Source: Serratia rubidaea (GTDB taxonomy: Bacteria > Pseudomonadota > Gammaproteobacteria > Enterobacterales > Enterobacteriaceae). Taken from it: a DNA stretch of 64,000 nt. Positions within the stretch are counted from its first letter, which is position 1. Each line of letters begins with the position of its first letter. Below the pieces are notes generated by a model that did no database searches, was not told the DNA's origin, and saw only the letters and a list, made by a program, of their open reading frames with translations. The translations under genes and the position numbers were made by a program. The DNA lies in assembly GCA_901472405.1 (NCBI GenBank), contig LR590463.1:1302001-1366000 (forward strand). Reading direction: 5' to 3'. Of the stretch, positions 1 to 9,769 are shown piece by piece.

Positions 1-27
1 GTGATCGATAGGATTAAAGTCCGTCAT
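1..27 (-). CDS. 5' end of an unidentified gene leaving the window
   Basis: Only the first nine codons are inside the window (reading MTDFNPIDH). The start is supported by an AAGGA ribosome binding site six bases upstream of the ATG at 27; a second in-frame ATG at 33 lies directly against the AAGGA and is less likely. The fragment is too short to assign a product. Confidence 0.4.
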
Positions 28-278
28 AGTCATTCCTTCGGAATTTTCATACTGAATGGTAGCGGTTACATTGGCGTAATACGGTATTCAATGGCTACCT
101 TCAGCTAAATAATGGCAGAAATATAGCACGTCTGCGGGAAGGAAAAGGTGATCTGACGCGAATAATGGAATCGTTTACATTAAACTAGGAATCTTTACCG
201 GCGGGTGCTGTAGGGCTGTGGGCGCGCTGTTTGCGTATGGATCAATTGGCTGAGTGGTAGCGTTTTCATCCCTGTGAT

Positions 279-305
279 CCGCCGGCAGGCAAGCGCTGCC
301 GGCGG
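279..305. terminator. Hairpin downstream of the CPBP protease gene
   Basis: A perfect 10 bp stem (CCGCCGGCAG with CTGCCGGCGG) and a 7-base loop lies just past the stop codon of the minus-strand CPBP gene. No U-tract follows, so it may act as a 3' stabiliser or weak terminator. The rest of 28-311 holds no recognisable gene. Confidence 0.4.
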
Positions 306-311
306 CGGGGA

Positions 312-1132
312 TTAAGGATGCTGGTAAAACGGATAGGTAAAGAACAGCAGATGGGTCATATTCAGGCCAAAGTGCAGCGCGATCGGCACCCACAGGCGCC
401 CGCTCCACATCCAGGCCAGGCCGTACAGCAGGCCGGTCAGCGTGGCAAACACCATCATCAGCATGCCGGCGGGGAAGTGCGCCGCGCCAAACAGCAGGGC
501 GGCAATCACCAGCGCCGGGTAGGCCCCAGCCATTGGGTCAGCCGCTGTTGCAGGTAGCCGCGGAACAGCGCTTCTTCCGCCAGCGATACAAAGAACAGGT
601 TGGCCATCATGAAAGGCAGTATCCAGCTCGGGAAGTGGCTTTCCAGCTTCAGGCCGCCCAGCGCCACCGCCAGCAGCAGCAGCAGCGGCACGCAGACAAT
701 CAGCAGCAGCCAGGCCAGCGCACCGACGCTTTTCGCCGCTTTGCCGCTGTTGAACAGCGTCGGCAGACAGGCAAACAGCAGAAACGGCAGCAGCGCCTTA
801 TCAAAGTTGTAGCGCAGCGTATAGGGCGCGCTGAGCGGCCCGGCCTTGCTGTTGTCTACCATAATCTGATTATTGATGCCGGGCAGCAGATGGAAAAACA
901 GCGCCACGCAGCTGGCGACCAGCAGGGCTTCCAGCGTGGCGGACAGTCCGGCATTGGCGCGGTAGTGATGGCGCAACCCGGCGGCCAGGGCGATAACGGC
1001 CAGACACGCCGCGCCCAGTGGCGTAATGATTTGATGATAGATGCCCATACCGGCCGATGCCGCCAGCATCAACCAGGCGATCAGCCGGTTAAACGGCAAG
1101 AAAAATAGTGCAGTTGACAGTACGCCCCACAT
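312..1132 (-). CDS. CPBP-family intramembrane metalloprotease (frameshifted)
   Basis: The gene encodes a polytopic membrane protein of about 273 residues. Seen in the sequence are several hydrophobic helices and the CPBP/Abi catalytic signatures: EEALFRG near residue 198, then FGAAHF and HFGLN in the C-terminal part. The family (CAAX-protease and bacteriocin-processing) cleaves or modifies membrane substrates, but no substrate can be named here. The start at 1132 is preferred because AAGGGA sits eight bases upstream; an in-frame ATG at 1165 has no good site. The frame breaks near 533, where the N-terminal part runs out just after EEALFRGYLQQRLTQWLG and the C-terminal part continues in another frame. 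This looks like a one-base indel. It is monocistronic, downstream of modF and on the same strand. Confidence 0.8.
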
Positions 1133-1317
1133 AACGATTATCCCTTTAACATAAATATGCGACACCCGCTTTCAAAGACCGCCATTGCTCCGTCAACCTG
1201 TTATATATGGCCGGCTAAATGGGGTAAGGCGGATAGTAACACAAGCTAATACCGGTAAAGGTCGGTGCAGTCAGTAAAAATATGCGTCGGGCGGCCTTAT
1301 TGCCGTACAGAAGGAAG

Positions 1318-1339
1318 CAGGCGGAGCGAACCCCGCCTG
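1318..1339 (-). terminator. Weak hairpin after modF
   Basis: CAGGCGGAG and CCCCGCCTG pair around a CGAA tetraloop (one mismatch) immediately past the modF stop codon. The minus-strand tail (CTTCCTTCTG) is only moderately U-rich. Confidence 0.35.
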
Positions 1340-1344
1340 ATAGA

Positions 1345-2816
1345 TCAGTGTAGCTGCTCTTGCTGATAACGGTAGCCGTCGCCGGCAGGGACAAAGCTCA
1401 GGCGGTGGGTAATACACTGCGGCGCGTCTTCCGCGTGGTGCGAGACAAACAGCAGCTGCGTGGCGCCCTCACCGATCAATACATCGATAAAACGGCGCAC
1501 CAGCTGGCGGTTGAGCGGATCCAGCCCCTGCAGCGGCTCATCCAGGATCAGCAGCGCCGGGTGCTTCACCAGCGCGCGGGCGATCAGCGCCAGACGCTGC
1601 TGCCCCCAGGAGAGGCTGTGGAACGGCGTCTCGCCCCGTGCGCCGTCCAGGCCCAGCAGCTGCAGCCACTGTTCGCTCAGCTGGCGCTGACGATCGGACA
1701 CCGCCTGATAGATGCCGATCGAGTCAAAGAAACCGGAAATGATCACGTTGCGTACGCTGCTGCTGACGCGGTATTCCAGATGCAGGCTGCTGCTGACGTA
1801 GCCGATATGGCGCTTGATGTCCCAGATGGTTTCACCGCTGCCGCGCCGCCGGCCGAACAGCGTCAGATCGTTACTGTAGCCCTGCGGATGATCGCCGGTG
1901 ATCAGGCTGAGCAGCGTGGATTTACCGGCGCCGTTCGGGCCGACGATCTGCCAATGCTGGCCGGGATCCACCTGCCAGCTGAGCCGATCGATGATGGCGC
2001 GATCGTTATAGCTGACCACGCCGTCGCGCAGCACGATCCGCGGCCGATCCGCCGGCAGGGCGGACTGCTGCTGCGGATCCTCGCTGGCCGGCAGCGCCAG
2101 ACCTGCGAGGTTTTCACTGTGCGCCAGCTGCGCCACCAGCGCTTCGGCCATCACCTGTTGGCGCGGCCCCTGGCTGGCCAGCGTGCAGTCGGCCAGCACG
2201 CGACCTGCTGAACAAAGTCGGGGATTTCGTCAAAGCGGTTTAACACCAGCACCAGCGTATAGCCCTGCTGCGCCAGCTGGGCCAGCAGCTCGGCCAACTG
2301 GGCGCGCGAAGCGACGTCCAGCCCGTCAAAGGGTTCATCCAGAATCAGCAGGTCCGGCTGCCCCATCAGGGCGCGGCACAGCAGCGTTTTACGGGTTTCG
2401 CCGGTGGAGAGATATTTAAAGCGGCGCTCAAGCAGCGCGCTGATGCCGAACTGCGCCGCCAGCTGCGCGCAGCGCGCCGGGTGCGGATGCTCTTCCTGGA
2501 TAATTTCGGCGGCGGTGCGGCCGGTATCGTCTTCGTCGGGGCTGAGCAGGTCGGTATTGTTGCGCTGCCACTCATCGCTCAGCATTTTCTGCAGTTGTTC
2601 GAAAGAGAGGCGCACCACCTGCTGAAAGTCGCCGTGGCGTTCGCCGCTCAGCAGCGTCAGCTCATCGGCCAGCGCGCGGGCCAGCGCCGATTTGCCGCTG
2701 CCGTTGGCGCCGACGAACGCCCAGCTGTCTCCGGCGTGGATCGCCAGCGTCTCCAGCGACAGGGTGCGGGTATCGCTTAAACGAAACGAACCTTGCGAAA
2801 TGCGCAATGACGACAT
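1345..2816 (-). CDS. modF: Molybdate-associated ABC ATPase ModF (frameshifted)
   Basis: This is a double ATP-binding cassette protein of about 490 residues with no membrane domain, the usual form of ModF encoded beside modE. The first cassette has Walker A GANGSGKSALA near residue 36, signature LSTGE and Walker B LLILDEPFDGLD. The second has [11 protein letters not shown], signature LSWGQQ and LLILDEPLQGLDPL. The first cassette stops at about 2200 (after FDEIPDFVQQ) and the second continues in a different frame, so one base seems lost or gained near 2200-2210. ATG 2816 is preferred over the GTG one codon upstream because AGGA lies seven bases ahead and E. coli ModF starts MSSL. The role of ModF in the molybdenum system is poorly defined. 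Confidence 0.88.
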
Positions 2817-2906
2817 CACTTATTCCTTTTTTTGCAACTATTTGGTTTAGAAATAAGCGCATCGCCGACGGATGTCAATTGACAAAAATGCAACGACACA
2901 TTGCAT

Positions 2907-3698
2907 TCAGCACAGCGTAGCGATAATCACCCGATCGGCATTGAACAGGGCGTTAACCGGCATCGCCGGCTGCAGGTTCAGCCGTTGCAGCCGCTGATTG
3001 TCCAGCGTCGCGCACAGGGTTTCTCCGCTGGCGAGGGTGACCAGCACTTCGCTGTGCGCCTCGCCGGGCTGTATATGGGCAACCCGGCCGGGCAGGACGT
3101 TATCCGCCGCGTCGCTGTCGGCGGCGTCGGTGCTGAGCGTGACCCAGGGCGCCTTAATCAGCGCCAGCACCTCTTTGCCCGGCGCCAGCTGCAGGCGGTC
3201 GGCGCTCTGTTCGGTGACGGCGGCGGTCAGCCGGGTTTGCCCGTCGGCCAGCAGCAGCTGAATATGCTGCTGTACCTGCTGCCGTTCGCGTTCTGTCACC
3301 GTGGCGAAAAACTGGTTGCGGGCGCTAGTTTGCAGCGAAAAACGCGAGATGGCCGCCAGCAGGCTGTCGAGCGGCAGCCGGTCCTCCTGCAGTACGTCGA
3401 AGGCTTTCTGCTGAATCTGTCCCAGCAGATCGTACAGCTGGATCAGCCGCTGTCCGTAGTGGGTCAGCTGCGCGCCGCCGCCGCCCTTGCCGCCGGTAGC
3501 GCGCTCCACCACGGTCTGTTCCGCCAGCTGATTCATCTCATTAATGGCATCCCAGGCGCTTTTATAGCTGATGCCCGCCAGTTTGGCGCCCTGGCTGATG
3601 GAGCCGGTGTGGGCCACCTGCTTGAGCAGGGCGATGCGGCGCGGGTCGGCAAACAGTTTTTGCTGTAGTTTTAAGGTCAGAAGTATTTCGGCCTGCAT
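2907..3698 (-). CDS. modE: Molybdate-responsive transcriptional regulator ModE
   Basis: ModE binds molybdate and represses modABC while activating molybdoenzyme genes. The 263-residue product matches the E. coli length of 262. It has an N-terminal winged helix (GSISQGAKLAGISYKSAWDA, then the family signature ATGGKGGGGA at about 71-80) and two C-terminal Mop-like molybdate-binding domains. The open frame runs further upstream, but ATG 3698 gives the canonical MQAEILLTLKLQQ start. It is followed on the same strand by modF and is divergent from acrZ-modABC, as in E. coli. A matching operator lies ahead of modA at 4292-4315. Confidence 0.95.
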   Translation of the reverse strand: MQAEILLTLKLQQKLFADPRRIALLKQVAHTGSISQGAKLAGISYKSAWDAINEMNQLAEQTVVERATGGKGGGGAQLTHYGQRLIQLYDLLGQIQQKAFDVLQEDRLPLDSLLAAISRFSLQTSARNQFFATVTERERQQVQQHIQLLLADGQTRLTAAVTEQSADRLQLAPGKEVLALIKAPWVTLSTDAADSDAADNVLPGRVAHIQPGEAHSEVLVTLASGETLCATLDNQRLQRLNLQPAMPVNALFNADRVIIATLC

Positions 3699-3777
3699 GG
3701 TACGTTCCGTAGGCTGCAAAAAGTGGCTATCCGCCGCGGCGCGGGCTTCCGGCGATGGGCACAGAGGCGGCGCTGGC

Positions 3778-3831
3778 GCGATATATGATGCGCCATTGTC
3801 ACCGATCTGACGACAATGCGCCAAATATCGC
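3778..3831. promoter_or_regulatory. Nested inverted repeat in the modE/acrZ intergenic region
   Basis: The 323-base divergent spacer (3699-4021) contains an outer inverted repeat (GCGATAT with ATATCGC) enclosing an inner one (CATTGTC with GACAATG). ATGCGCCA also occurs twice as a direct repeat, at about 3788 and 3817. TTATTTTTT follows on the plus strand. It could be an operator for the modE promoter or a hairpin terminator for a short leader transcript. It does not resemble the ModE box. I see no gene in the spacer. Confidence 0.4.
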
Positions 3832-4021
3832 ATTATTTTTTCCCGTGTTGATGTAGCATAGCCGAATATTTCAGCACGTTTGGCTGAGGACATAGCGACT
3901 TCAGCCGCTACAATAACCCTGTTTTTAACGTGAATTTTCTTTGGTGCAAACTGATAGCCGCAAGAGGGCCAGCAAGCCGTTTTCGGCCATTGTTCAGTAA
4001 GGCAGTACAAGTGAGGCGAAC

Positions 4022-4165
4022 ATGTTGGAATTATTGAAAAGTTTAGTATTCGCTGTAGTTATGGTTCCCGTGGTGATGGCGGTGATCCTCGGCCTGATTT
4101 ATGGTTTGGCGGAAGTATTCAATATCTTCTCCAAAGCCGGTCCGGCGAAAGAAAAACGCAGCTGA
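4022..4165 (+). CDS. acrZ: Small membrane protein AcrZ
   Basis: A 47-residue protein reading [20 protein letters not shown] at its start and nearly identical to E. coli AcrZ through residue 37. AcrZ is a single bent transmembrane helix that binds the AcrB drug-efflux pump and alters its substrate preference. A GAGG site lies seven bases upstream of the ATG. The C-terminal tail ([10 protein letters not shown]) differs from E. coli. As in E. coli it sits between modE and modA. acrAB is not in this window, so the link to the pump rests on homology. Confidence 0.93.
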   Translation: MLELLKSLVFAVVMVPVVMAVILGLIYGLAEVFNIFSKAGPAKEKRS

Positions 4166-4180
4166 TTCTCCCTTCCTTAT

Positions 4181-4218
4181 CCCTGCCGCGCGACGCGTGG
4201 CGGGGATCTCAAGTTTTT
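4181..4218 (+). terminator. Probable rho-independent terminator between acrZ and modA
   Basis: CCCTGCCGCG and CGTGGCGGGG form a 10 bp stem (with G-U pairs) around CGACG, and a run of six T follows after eight bases. It would separate acrZ transcription from the ModE-controlled modABC operon, although the gap before the T run weakens the call. Confidence 0.5.
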
Positions 4219-4291
4219 TCCCTGATGGCCGATATCTCTTGGCGAACGCCGCAGAAGCAGGCGACAAAGCGCATGACAAGCCGCAGCCTAT

Positions 4292-4315
4292 CGTTATATT
4301 ATTTTCTATATAACG
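4292..4315 (+). promoter_or_regulatory. ModE operator upstream of modA
   Basis: A perfect inverted repeat CGTTATAT-N8-ATATAACG matches the known ModE box (CGNTATAT spaced from ATATAACG). It ends 37 bases before the modA start, where binding of molybdate-loaded ModE would block transcription of modABC. Confidence 0.9.
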
Positions 4316-4352
4316 AAAGCAATCCGTCCTGAGACGGGGGAGATAAGCAACA

Positions 4353-5125
4353 ATGAAACAGCAATGGACTCGGTGGCTGGGCGGCGCGGTATTGGCATCC
4401 GGCCTGGTGATGCAGGCGTCGGCGGCGGACAAAATCACCGTCTTCGCCGCGGCGTCGCTGACCAACGCGCTGCAGGAGATTGCCACGCAGTACCAGCAGG
4501 GTAAAGACGTGCAGGTGGTCTCCTCTTTCGCCTCTTCCTCGACGCTGGCGCGGCAGATTGAGCAGGGCGCGCCGGCCGATCTGTTTATTTCCGCCGACCA
4601 ACAGTGGATGGACTACGCCATCGACAAACAGCAGATGGTCAAAGACAGCCGCTATACGCTGCTGGACAACGATCTGGTGCTGATTGCCGCCAAAGACAGC
4701 AAACTGGATAAGGTGGCGATCACGCCGCAGACCGACTGGCAGCAGCTGCTCAATGGCGAGCGCCTGGCGGTCGGCGATCCGGACCATGTGCCGGCCGGCA
4801 TTTACGCCAAAGAGGCGCTGCAGAACCTGAAAGCCTGGTCGCAGCTGGCGCCGAAACTGGCGCGCGCCAACAACGTGCGCAGCGCAATGGCGCTGGTGGA
4901 GCGACAGGAGACGCCGCTGGGCATCGTCTACGGCTCTGATGCGCTGGCCAGCGACAAAGTGAAGGTGGTCGGCGTGTTCCGGCGGACAGCCACAAGCCGG
5001 TGGAGTACCCGATGGCGATCGTCAAAGACCATAACAGCCCGACGGTCAGCGCGTTTTATACCTACCTGAAAAGCCCGCAGGCGGCGGCGGTGTTTAAACG
5101 TTACGGATTTTCCCCACGGCAATGA
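4353..5125 (+). CDS. modA: Molybdate ABC transporter periplasmic binding protein ModA (frameshifted)
   Basis: ModA captures molybdate in the periplasm for ModBC. A Sec signal peptide (hydrophobic GGAVLASGLVMQASA, cleavage after AxA near residue 24) precedes the mature domain ITVFAAASLTNALQEIA. The ModA/WtpA features SSFASSSTLARQIEQGAPADLFISAD and GDPDHVPAGIYAKEAL are present. The main frame is lost near 4980, where a C appears missing from GTGTTCCCGGCG. In the corrected frame the protein ends KRYGFSPRQ with TGA at 5123-5125, overlapping the modB start. It is the first gene of modABC and lies directly under the ModE operator. Confidence 0.92.
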
Positions 5126-5810
5126 TTCTGAGCGAGTATGAGTGGCAGGCGGTTGAACTGAGCCTGAAGGTCTCCGCGCTGGCGGTGGCGTGCAGTCTGC
5201 CGCTGGGCATTCTGACCGCCTGGATCCTGGTGCGCTGCCGCTTTCCCGGTAAGTCGCTGTTGGACAGCATTATCCATCTGCCGCTGGTGCTGCCGCCGGT
5301 GGTGGTGGGCTACCTGCTGCTGATCGCCATGGGGCGGCGCGGGGTTATCGGCGAATGGCTGTATGACTGGTTCGGCTTCAGCTTTAGTTTCAGCTGGCGC
5401 GGCGCGGCCCTGGCGTCGGCGGTGGTGGCGTTTCCGCTGATGGTGCGGGCGATCCGCCTGGCGCTGGAGGCGGTGGACCAGCGTCTGGAGCAGGCGGCGC
5501 GCACGCTGGGCGCCGGCCCGTGGCGGGTATTTTTCACCATTACTCTGCCGCTGTCGCTGCCGGGGGTGATCGTCGGCGTGGTGCTGGCCTTTGCCCGTTC
5601 GCTGGGGGAATTTGGCGCCACTATCACCTTTGTCTCCAATATTCCCGGCGAGACGCGCACCATTCCGCTGGCGATGTACACCCTGATTGAAACGCCGGGG
5701 CAGAAGCCGCCGCCGCGCGTCTGTGCGTGATCGCCATCGTGCTGTCGCTGTGTTCGCTGATGGCGTCCGAGTGGCTGGCCCGCTGGGGCCGCAAGCGGGA
5801 TGGGGGCTGA
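5122..5810 (+). CDS. modB: Molybdate ABC transporter permease ModB (frameshifted)
   Basis: An inner-membrane permease of about 229 residues. It carries the binding-protein-dependent transport signature (EQAARTLGAGPWRVFFTITLP) that docks on ModC, plus the conserved SNIPGETRTIPLAMYTLIETPG. The ATG overlaps the modA stop by four bases, so translation is probably coupled. The frame shifts near 5697-5701 in a GGGG run. In the corrected frame the end reads AEAAAARLC... to RKRDGG, with TGA at 5808-5810 directly before the modC ATG. Confidence 0.92.
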
Positions 5811-6878
5811 ATGTTAGAACTGGACTTCAGCCAGCGGCTCGGCGATCTGCAGCTGCGGGTCAAAGAGAGCCTGCCGGCGCAGGGCATCACGGCGATTTTC
5901 GGCCTGTCCGGCGCGGGGAAAACCTCGCTGATCAACGCGATCGGCGGCCTGACCCGGCCGGACAGCGGGCGCATCGTGCTGAACGGGCGCACGCTGGTGG
6001 ACGGCGAGCGCGGCCTGTGCCTGCCGCCGGAAAAACGCCGTATCGGCTATGTGTTTCAGGACGCGCGCCTGTTCCCGCACTACCGGGTGCGCGGCAATCT
6101 GCAGTACGGCATGGCGGCGTCGATGCGCCCGCAGTTTGACAATATCGTCGAACTGCTGGGCATCGGCGCGCTGCTGAACCGCCTGCCGCTGACGCTCTCC
6201 GGCGGCGAGAAACAGCGGGTGGCGATCGGCCGCGCGCTGCTGACCGCGCCGGAACTGCTGCTGATGGATGAACCGCTGGCGTCGCTCGATCTGCCGCGCA
6301 AGCGCGAGCTGCTGCCGTATCTGGAGCGGCTGGCGCAGGACGTCAATATCCCGATTCTGTACGTCAGCCACAGTATGGATGAGATCCTGCGGCTGGCCGG
6401 CCAGGTGATGGTGCTGGATCGCGGTCAGGTGCTGGCCTGCGGCGATCTGGAGGCGGTATGGGCCAGCAACGCGCTGCGGCCGTGGCTGCAGCGGGAAGAT
6501 CAAAGCAGCGTGCTGAACGTCAGCGTGCTCGAACACCACGAGCGTTATGCGATGAGCGCGCTGCGGCTGGGGGACCAGCGGCTGTGGGTCAGCGCGGTCG
6601 ATGCGCCGGTCGGCACGCGGCTGCGCATCCGCATTAACGCCGCCGATGTGTCGCTGGTGCTGCAGGCGCCGCACAACAGCAGCATCCGCAATATCCTGCC
6701 GGCTAAAGTGATGGAGTGCCTGGAGGTCGGCGGGCAGATTGAGGTGAAGCTGGCGGTCGGCGACAGCGTGCTGTGGGCGCGTATTACGCCGTGGGCGCGC
6801 GACGAACTGGCGATTAAGCCGGGCCAGTGGCTGTATGCGCAGGTAAAAAGCGTGTCGATTAGCCGCGAGGCGCGTTAA
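5811..6878 (+). CDS. modC: Molybdate ABC transporter ATPase ModC
   Basis: The 355-residue product has Walker [10 protein letters not shown] at residues 31-39, signature [16 protein letters not shown] near 128, Walker [15 protein letters not shown] near 150 and a C-terminal Mop/TOBE domain (about 285-352) that can bind oxyanion. It powers molybdate import with ModAB. It starts immediately after the modB stop, and the reading frame is intact. Confidence 0.96.
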   Translation: MLELDFSQRLGDLQLRVKESLPAQGITAIFGLSGAGKTSLINAIGGLTRPDSGRIVLNGRTLVDGERGLCLPPEKRRIGYVFQDARLFPHYRVRGNLQYGMAASMRPQFDNIVELLGIGALLNRLPLTLSGGEKQRVAIGRALLTAPELLLMDEPLASLDLPRKRELLPYLERLAQDVNIPILYVSHSMDEILRLAGQVMVLDRGQVLACGDLEAVWASNALRPWLQREDQSSVLNVSVLEHHERYAMSALRLGDQRLWVSAVDAPVGTRLRIRINAADVSLVLQAPHNSSIRNILPAKVMECLEVGGQIEVKLAVGDSVLWARITPWARDELAIKPGQWLYAQVKSVSISREAR

Positions 6879-6910
6879 TCCCTCTCCGCCCGGAGAGGGA
6901 AGATGTGCGC

Positions 6911-7732
6911 TCAGGCCAGCACGCGGCTGCGGATCACTTCGGCGATGCCGGGCTGCAGGTGATCGGCAATGGTCAGATCGGCGCGCTGTTTGATCGCCTC
7001 ATCGGCATTGCCCATCGCCACGCCGAGGCCAACCGCCTCCAGCATGCTCAGGTCGTTATAGTTATCGCCGAAGGCCACCACCTGATCCATCGTCAGCCCC
7101 TGAGATTCCACCCATTGGCGCAGGCGTTTGCCCTTGCTGTTGCCGTGTTTGGCGATATCCACCTGATCGTGCCACGACCATTCACAGGCCAGCCCCAGCT
7201 CTTTTTCCACCGTTTCGGCGAACTCGCGCAGCACCGCAGTATCGGCATGCGAGGTGGCGAATTTCCAGATTGAACGCGCGTCGTCGGCGGCCTGAGTCAG
7301 GCTGTCGACCTGCAGCAGCGTCGGGCGCTGCGCCGGCGGCAGTTTTTCCGCCCAGGCCAGGGTGCGGGTGACGTGGCCGCTCGGCTCCTGATACAGCATC
7401 GCATCGTCCACATACATCAGGCCGTGGATCCCGCTCTGTTTAAGCATCTGCAGCACCTGTTTGGCCTGCTCTTTCGGCAGCGGATCGGCCGCCAGCACCG
7501 TTTGCCGTTGGAAATCGTACAGATAGGTGCCGTTACAGCAGATGGCCGGCGTGTCCAGCTCCAGCGCCTGATAAAACGGATGAATGGCGACGTGATGGCG
7601 GCCGGTCACCACCACCACTTTGACGCCGGCGGCGCGCGCCGCCGCAAGCGCTTCCAGCGACTGCGGCAAGATACGTTTTTGAGTGTCCAGCAGGGTGCCG
7701 TCCAGATCGAGGGCGATAACGCGGTAGTTCAT
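6911..7732 (-). CDS. ybhA: HAD-superfamily phosphatase YbhA (pyridoxal phosphatase family)
   Basis: A 273-residue Cof-type HAD hydrolase. The DLDGT nucleophile motif is at residues 9-13, motif II is VVTGRHH near 42, and the C-terminal GDNYNDLSML holds the metal-binding acidic residues. It is close to E. coli YbhA throughout (for example HPFYQALELDTPAICCNGTYLYD), which dephosphorylates pyridoxal 5'-phosphate and sugar phosphates. It lies between modC (convergent) and pgl (divergent), as in E. coli. The frame is complete. Confidence 0.93.
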   Translation of the reverse strand: MNYRVIALDLDGTLLDTQKRILPQSLEALAAARAAGVKVVVVTGRHHVAIHPFYQALELDTPAICCNGTYLYDFQRQTVLAADPLPKEQAKQVLQMLKQSGIHGLMYVDDAMLYQEPSGHVTRTLAWAEKLPPAQRPTLLQVDSLTQAADDARSIWKFATSHADTAVLREFAETVEKELGLACEWSWHDQVDIAKHGNSKGKRLRQWVESQGLTMDQVVAFGDNYNDLSMLEAVGLGVAMGNADEAIKQRADLTIADHLQPGIAEVIRSRVLA

Positions 7733-7906
7733 GGCTGTCTCTAATAATTAGTATGGAAATTAATCCGATAGTACACCCGATCAGCAACGGATAAAACCAC
7801 AGGGAATTTGCTGATTCGTCAGGCTTGTTATGTGGTATTTGTCAGGTAAGCTAGAGAAAACCGATTGAGATGAAACCGGTTTCTCTTTTTCTCGTAAGGA
7901 GTCAAC

Positions 7907-8900
7907 ATGAAGCAAATCGTTTATGTCGCCAGCCCGGAAAGCCAGCAGATCCACGTCTGGCAGCTGGATGACGCCGGCGCGCTGGCGCTGCTGCAAACCG
8001 TCGACGTGCCGGGGCAGGTACAGCCGATGGCGATCCACCCGGACCCGCACCCACCTTTATGTGGGCGTGCGCCCGGCGTTTGGCGTGGTGAGCTACCGCA
8101 TTGAGCACGACGGCACGCTGCAGGAAGCGGGCATGGCGCCGCTGCCGGGCAGCCCGACGCACCTCTCCACCGATTTGCAGGGGCGCTATCTGTTCGCCGT
8201 GTCCTACAGCGGCAACAACGCCACCATCAGCCCGATCGGCCACGACGGCGTGGTCACCGCGCCGCTGCAGCAGTTGGATGGCCTGACCGCGCCGCACTCC
8301 GCCAATATCGACCCGACCAACCAGCTGCTGCTGGTGCCGTGCCTGAAAGAAGACCGCGTGCGCCTGTTTGACCTGAGCCTGGAAGGGAAGCTGACGCCGC
8401 ACAGCCAGCAGAGCGTGGCGACCGCCGCCGGCGCCGGCCCGCGTCATATGGCGTTCCACGCCAACCAACGCTACGCCTATCTGGTGAACGAGCTGAACAG
8501 CACGGTGGACGTGCTGGCGATTGAAGACGGCGGCAAGCGCTACGCCACGGTGCAGACCATCAACGCGATGCCGGCGGACTTTGACGGCACCTGCTGGGCG
8601 GCGGATATCCACCTCACGCCGGACGGCCGTTTCCTGTATATCAGCGACCGTACCGCCAGCATCCTGAGCGCCTTCGCGGTGTCGGCAGACGGCAGCACGC
8701 TGAGCGTTATCGGCCACTATCCGACCGAGCAGCAGCCGCGCGGCTTCAACATTGACCACGGCGGCCGCTTTGTCCTCTCCGTCGGTCAAAAATCCGACCA
8801 TCTGGCAGTGCATGAGATTCAGGCGGACGGCAGCCTGAAGGATCTGGCGCGTTACCCGGTAGGCAAAGGCCCGATGTGGGTCAGCGTGCTGGCGAAGTAA
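7907..8900 (+). CDS. pgl: 6-phosphogluconolactonase (frameshifted)
   Basis: This is the seven-bladed beta-propeller lactonase of the oxidative pentose phosphate pathway, hydrolysing 6-phosphogluconolactone to 6-phosphogluconate in the cytoplasm. The start [18 protein letters not shown] and later blocks ([56 protein letters not shown]) match E. coli Pgl. AAGGAG lies seven bases before the ATG. The frame changes near 8045, where an extra base in GGACCCGCACCCACC separates HPD from [12 protein letters not shown]. Confidence 0.92.
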
Positions 8901-8964
8901 GCCTGCCGCAGGGGCGTGACGATTTTTCGTATTGCTGAAGATGCCCTTTATCGGCTGTTTAATG

Positions 8965-8992
8965 ATCCCGGCTCCGGCCGGGATTAATTTTT
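8965..8992 (+). terminator. Rho-independent terminator after pgl
   Basis: ATCCCGGC and GCCGGGAT pair in an 8 bp stem with a TCCG loop, followed by TAATTTTT. It lies about 65 bases past the pgl stop codon. Confidence 0.75.
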
Positions 8993-9310
8993 GGCTTTTT
9001 GCCGCATGTGATGCACAGCAGGGCAATGATTGCCGCCGGCATAGTGCAGAGGCCGAGCAGGGATAACGCCGCTATCGGTGTTTGTCGAAGATAAATATGT
9101 TTTTATCCATGAGTCGGGGAAAGTATGGCAATACCCGTATAGCACGCCGCCCAATAATGAAAAACCGCGCCACTTAAAATGAGAAGCAATGCGGCATTAT
9201 CAAACCCAATGAAATGTTACTTCACGACTTCACCTAACCCCCATATCGATGCATTGAAAACCCTAACACCATTGGTTATGTTGTGAGCAGGTTTAGTTGA
9301 GGGAATAGGT
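8993..9310. other. Intergenic spacer ahead of the STM2901/DUF1493 islet
   Basis: Base composition falls along this stretch compared with pgl, consistent with an inserted segment. A ribosome binding site (GAGGGAA) stands just before the ATG at 9311. I see no convincing gene, repeat or structural RNA, and no IS end or tRNA fragment. Confidence 0.5.
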
Positions 9311-9769
9311 ATGGATACCGTTGAAAAGTTAGGTGGGACATACTTTTATGCAGGCATGGAACGGCTCAGCGCCGGTGAACTGTTCTTCTGGATCTTTGTC
9401 GATAAAACCATGCAACAGCTTGGTGTCGCTGATGTTGGGGCGGTAGCCGCGATTGTCTCGGGTATGGCTGTATTACCGACCAGGCAAAAACCTGCCGACG
9501 CCAAAGAGGGAACGTCTCTTGCCAGCGTGGCTTCACGCAAGGTCTTTGGTAACGCCAAGTTCCCCTTTGGGATACGGTTGCCAACATTTATAGGAAACCC
9601 CGTCGTAGAAAGAGTAAGGCGAAAGATGGTGGCGAACATTGGTACTTTCGTTGGCCGGACGGTACCGGTCGTTGGCTGGCTTATCCTTGCCTATGATGTC
9701 TCCAGAATCAGTGCTGAGAGCGTTATCACCTACAATAAAATCGTGCGTGTAGAGGATCGCTTATGGTAG
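9311..9769 (+). CDS. STM2901-family membrane-associated protein
   Basis: A 152-residue protein that I recognise from its opening (MDTVEKLGGTYFYAGMERLS, then AGELFFWIFVDKTMQQLG) as the STM2901 family found in Salmonella and other enterics. Its function is unknown. Two hydrophobic stretches are visible, about residues 40-56 and 112-130; the second has glycine-rich helix-packing features (NIGTFVGRTVPVVGWLILAY), so membrane association is likely. The stop codon overlaps the start of the DUF1493 gene by seven bases, so the two are translationally coupled. The family name is from memory of the conserved N-terminus; any biochemical role would be speculation. Confidence 0.75.
   Translation: MDTVEKLGGTYFYAGMERLSAGELFFWIFVDKTMQQLGVADVGAVAAIVSGMAVLPTRQKPADAKEGTSLASVASRKVFGNAKFPFGIRLPTFIGNPVVERVRRKMVANIGTFVGRTVPVVGWLILAYDVSRISAESVITYNKIVRVEDRLW

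Noticed and set aside
533..1108. Open frames on the opposite strand of the CPBP and modF genes
   Set aside because: Long shadow frames are common in GC-rich DNA; they show no family features and overlap well-supported genes.
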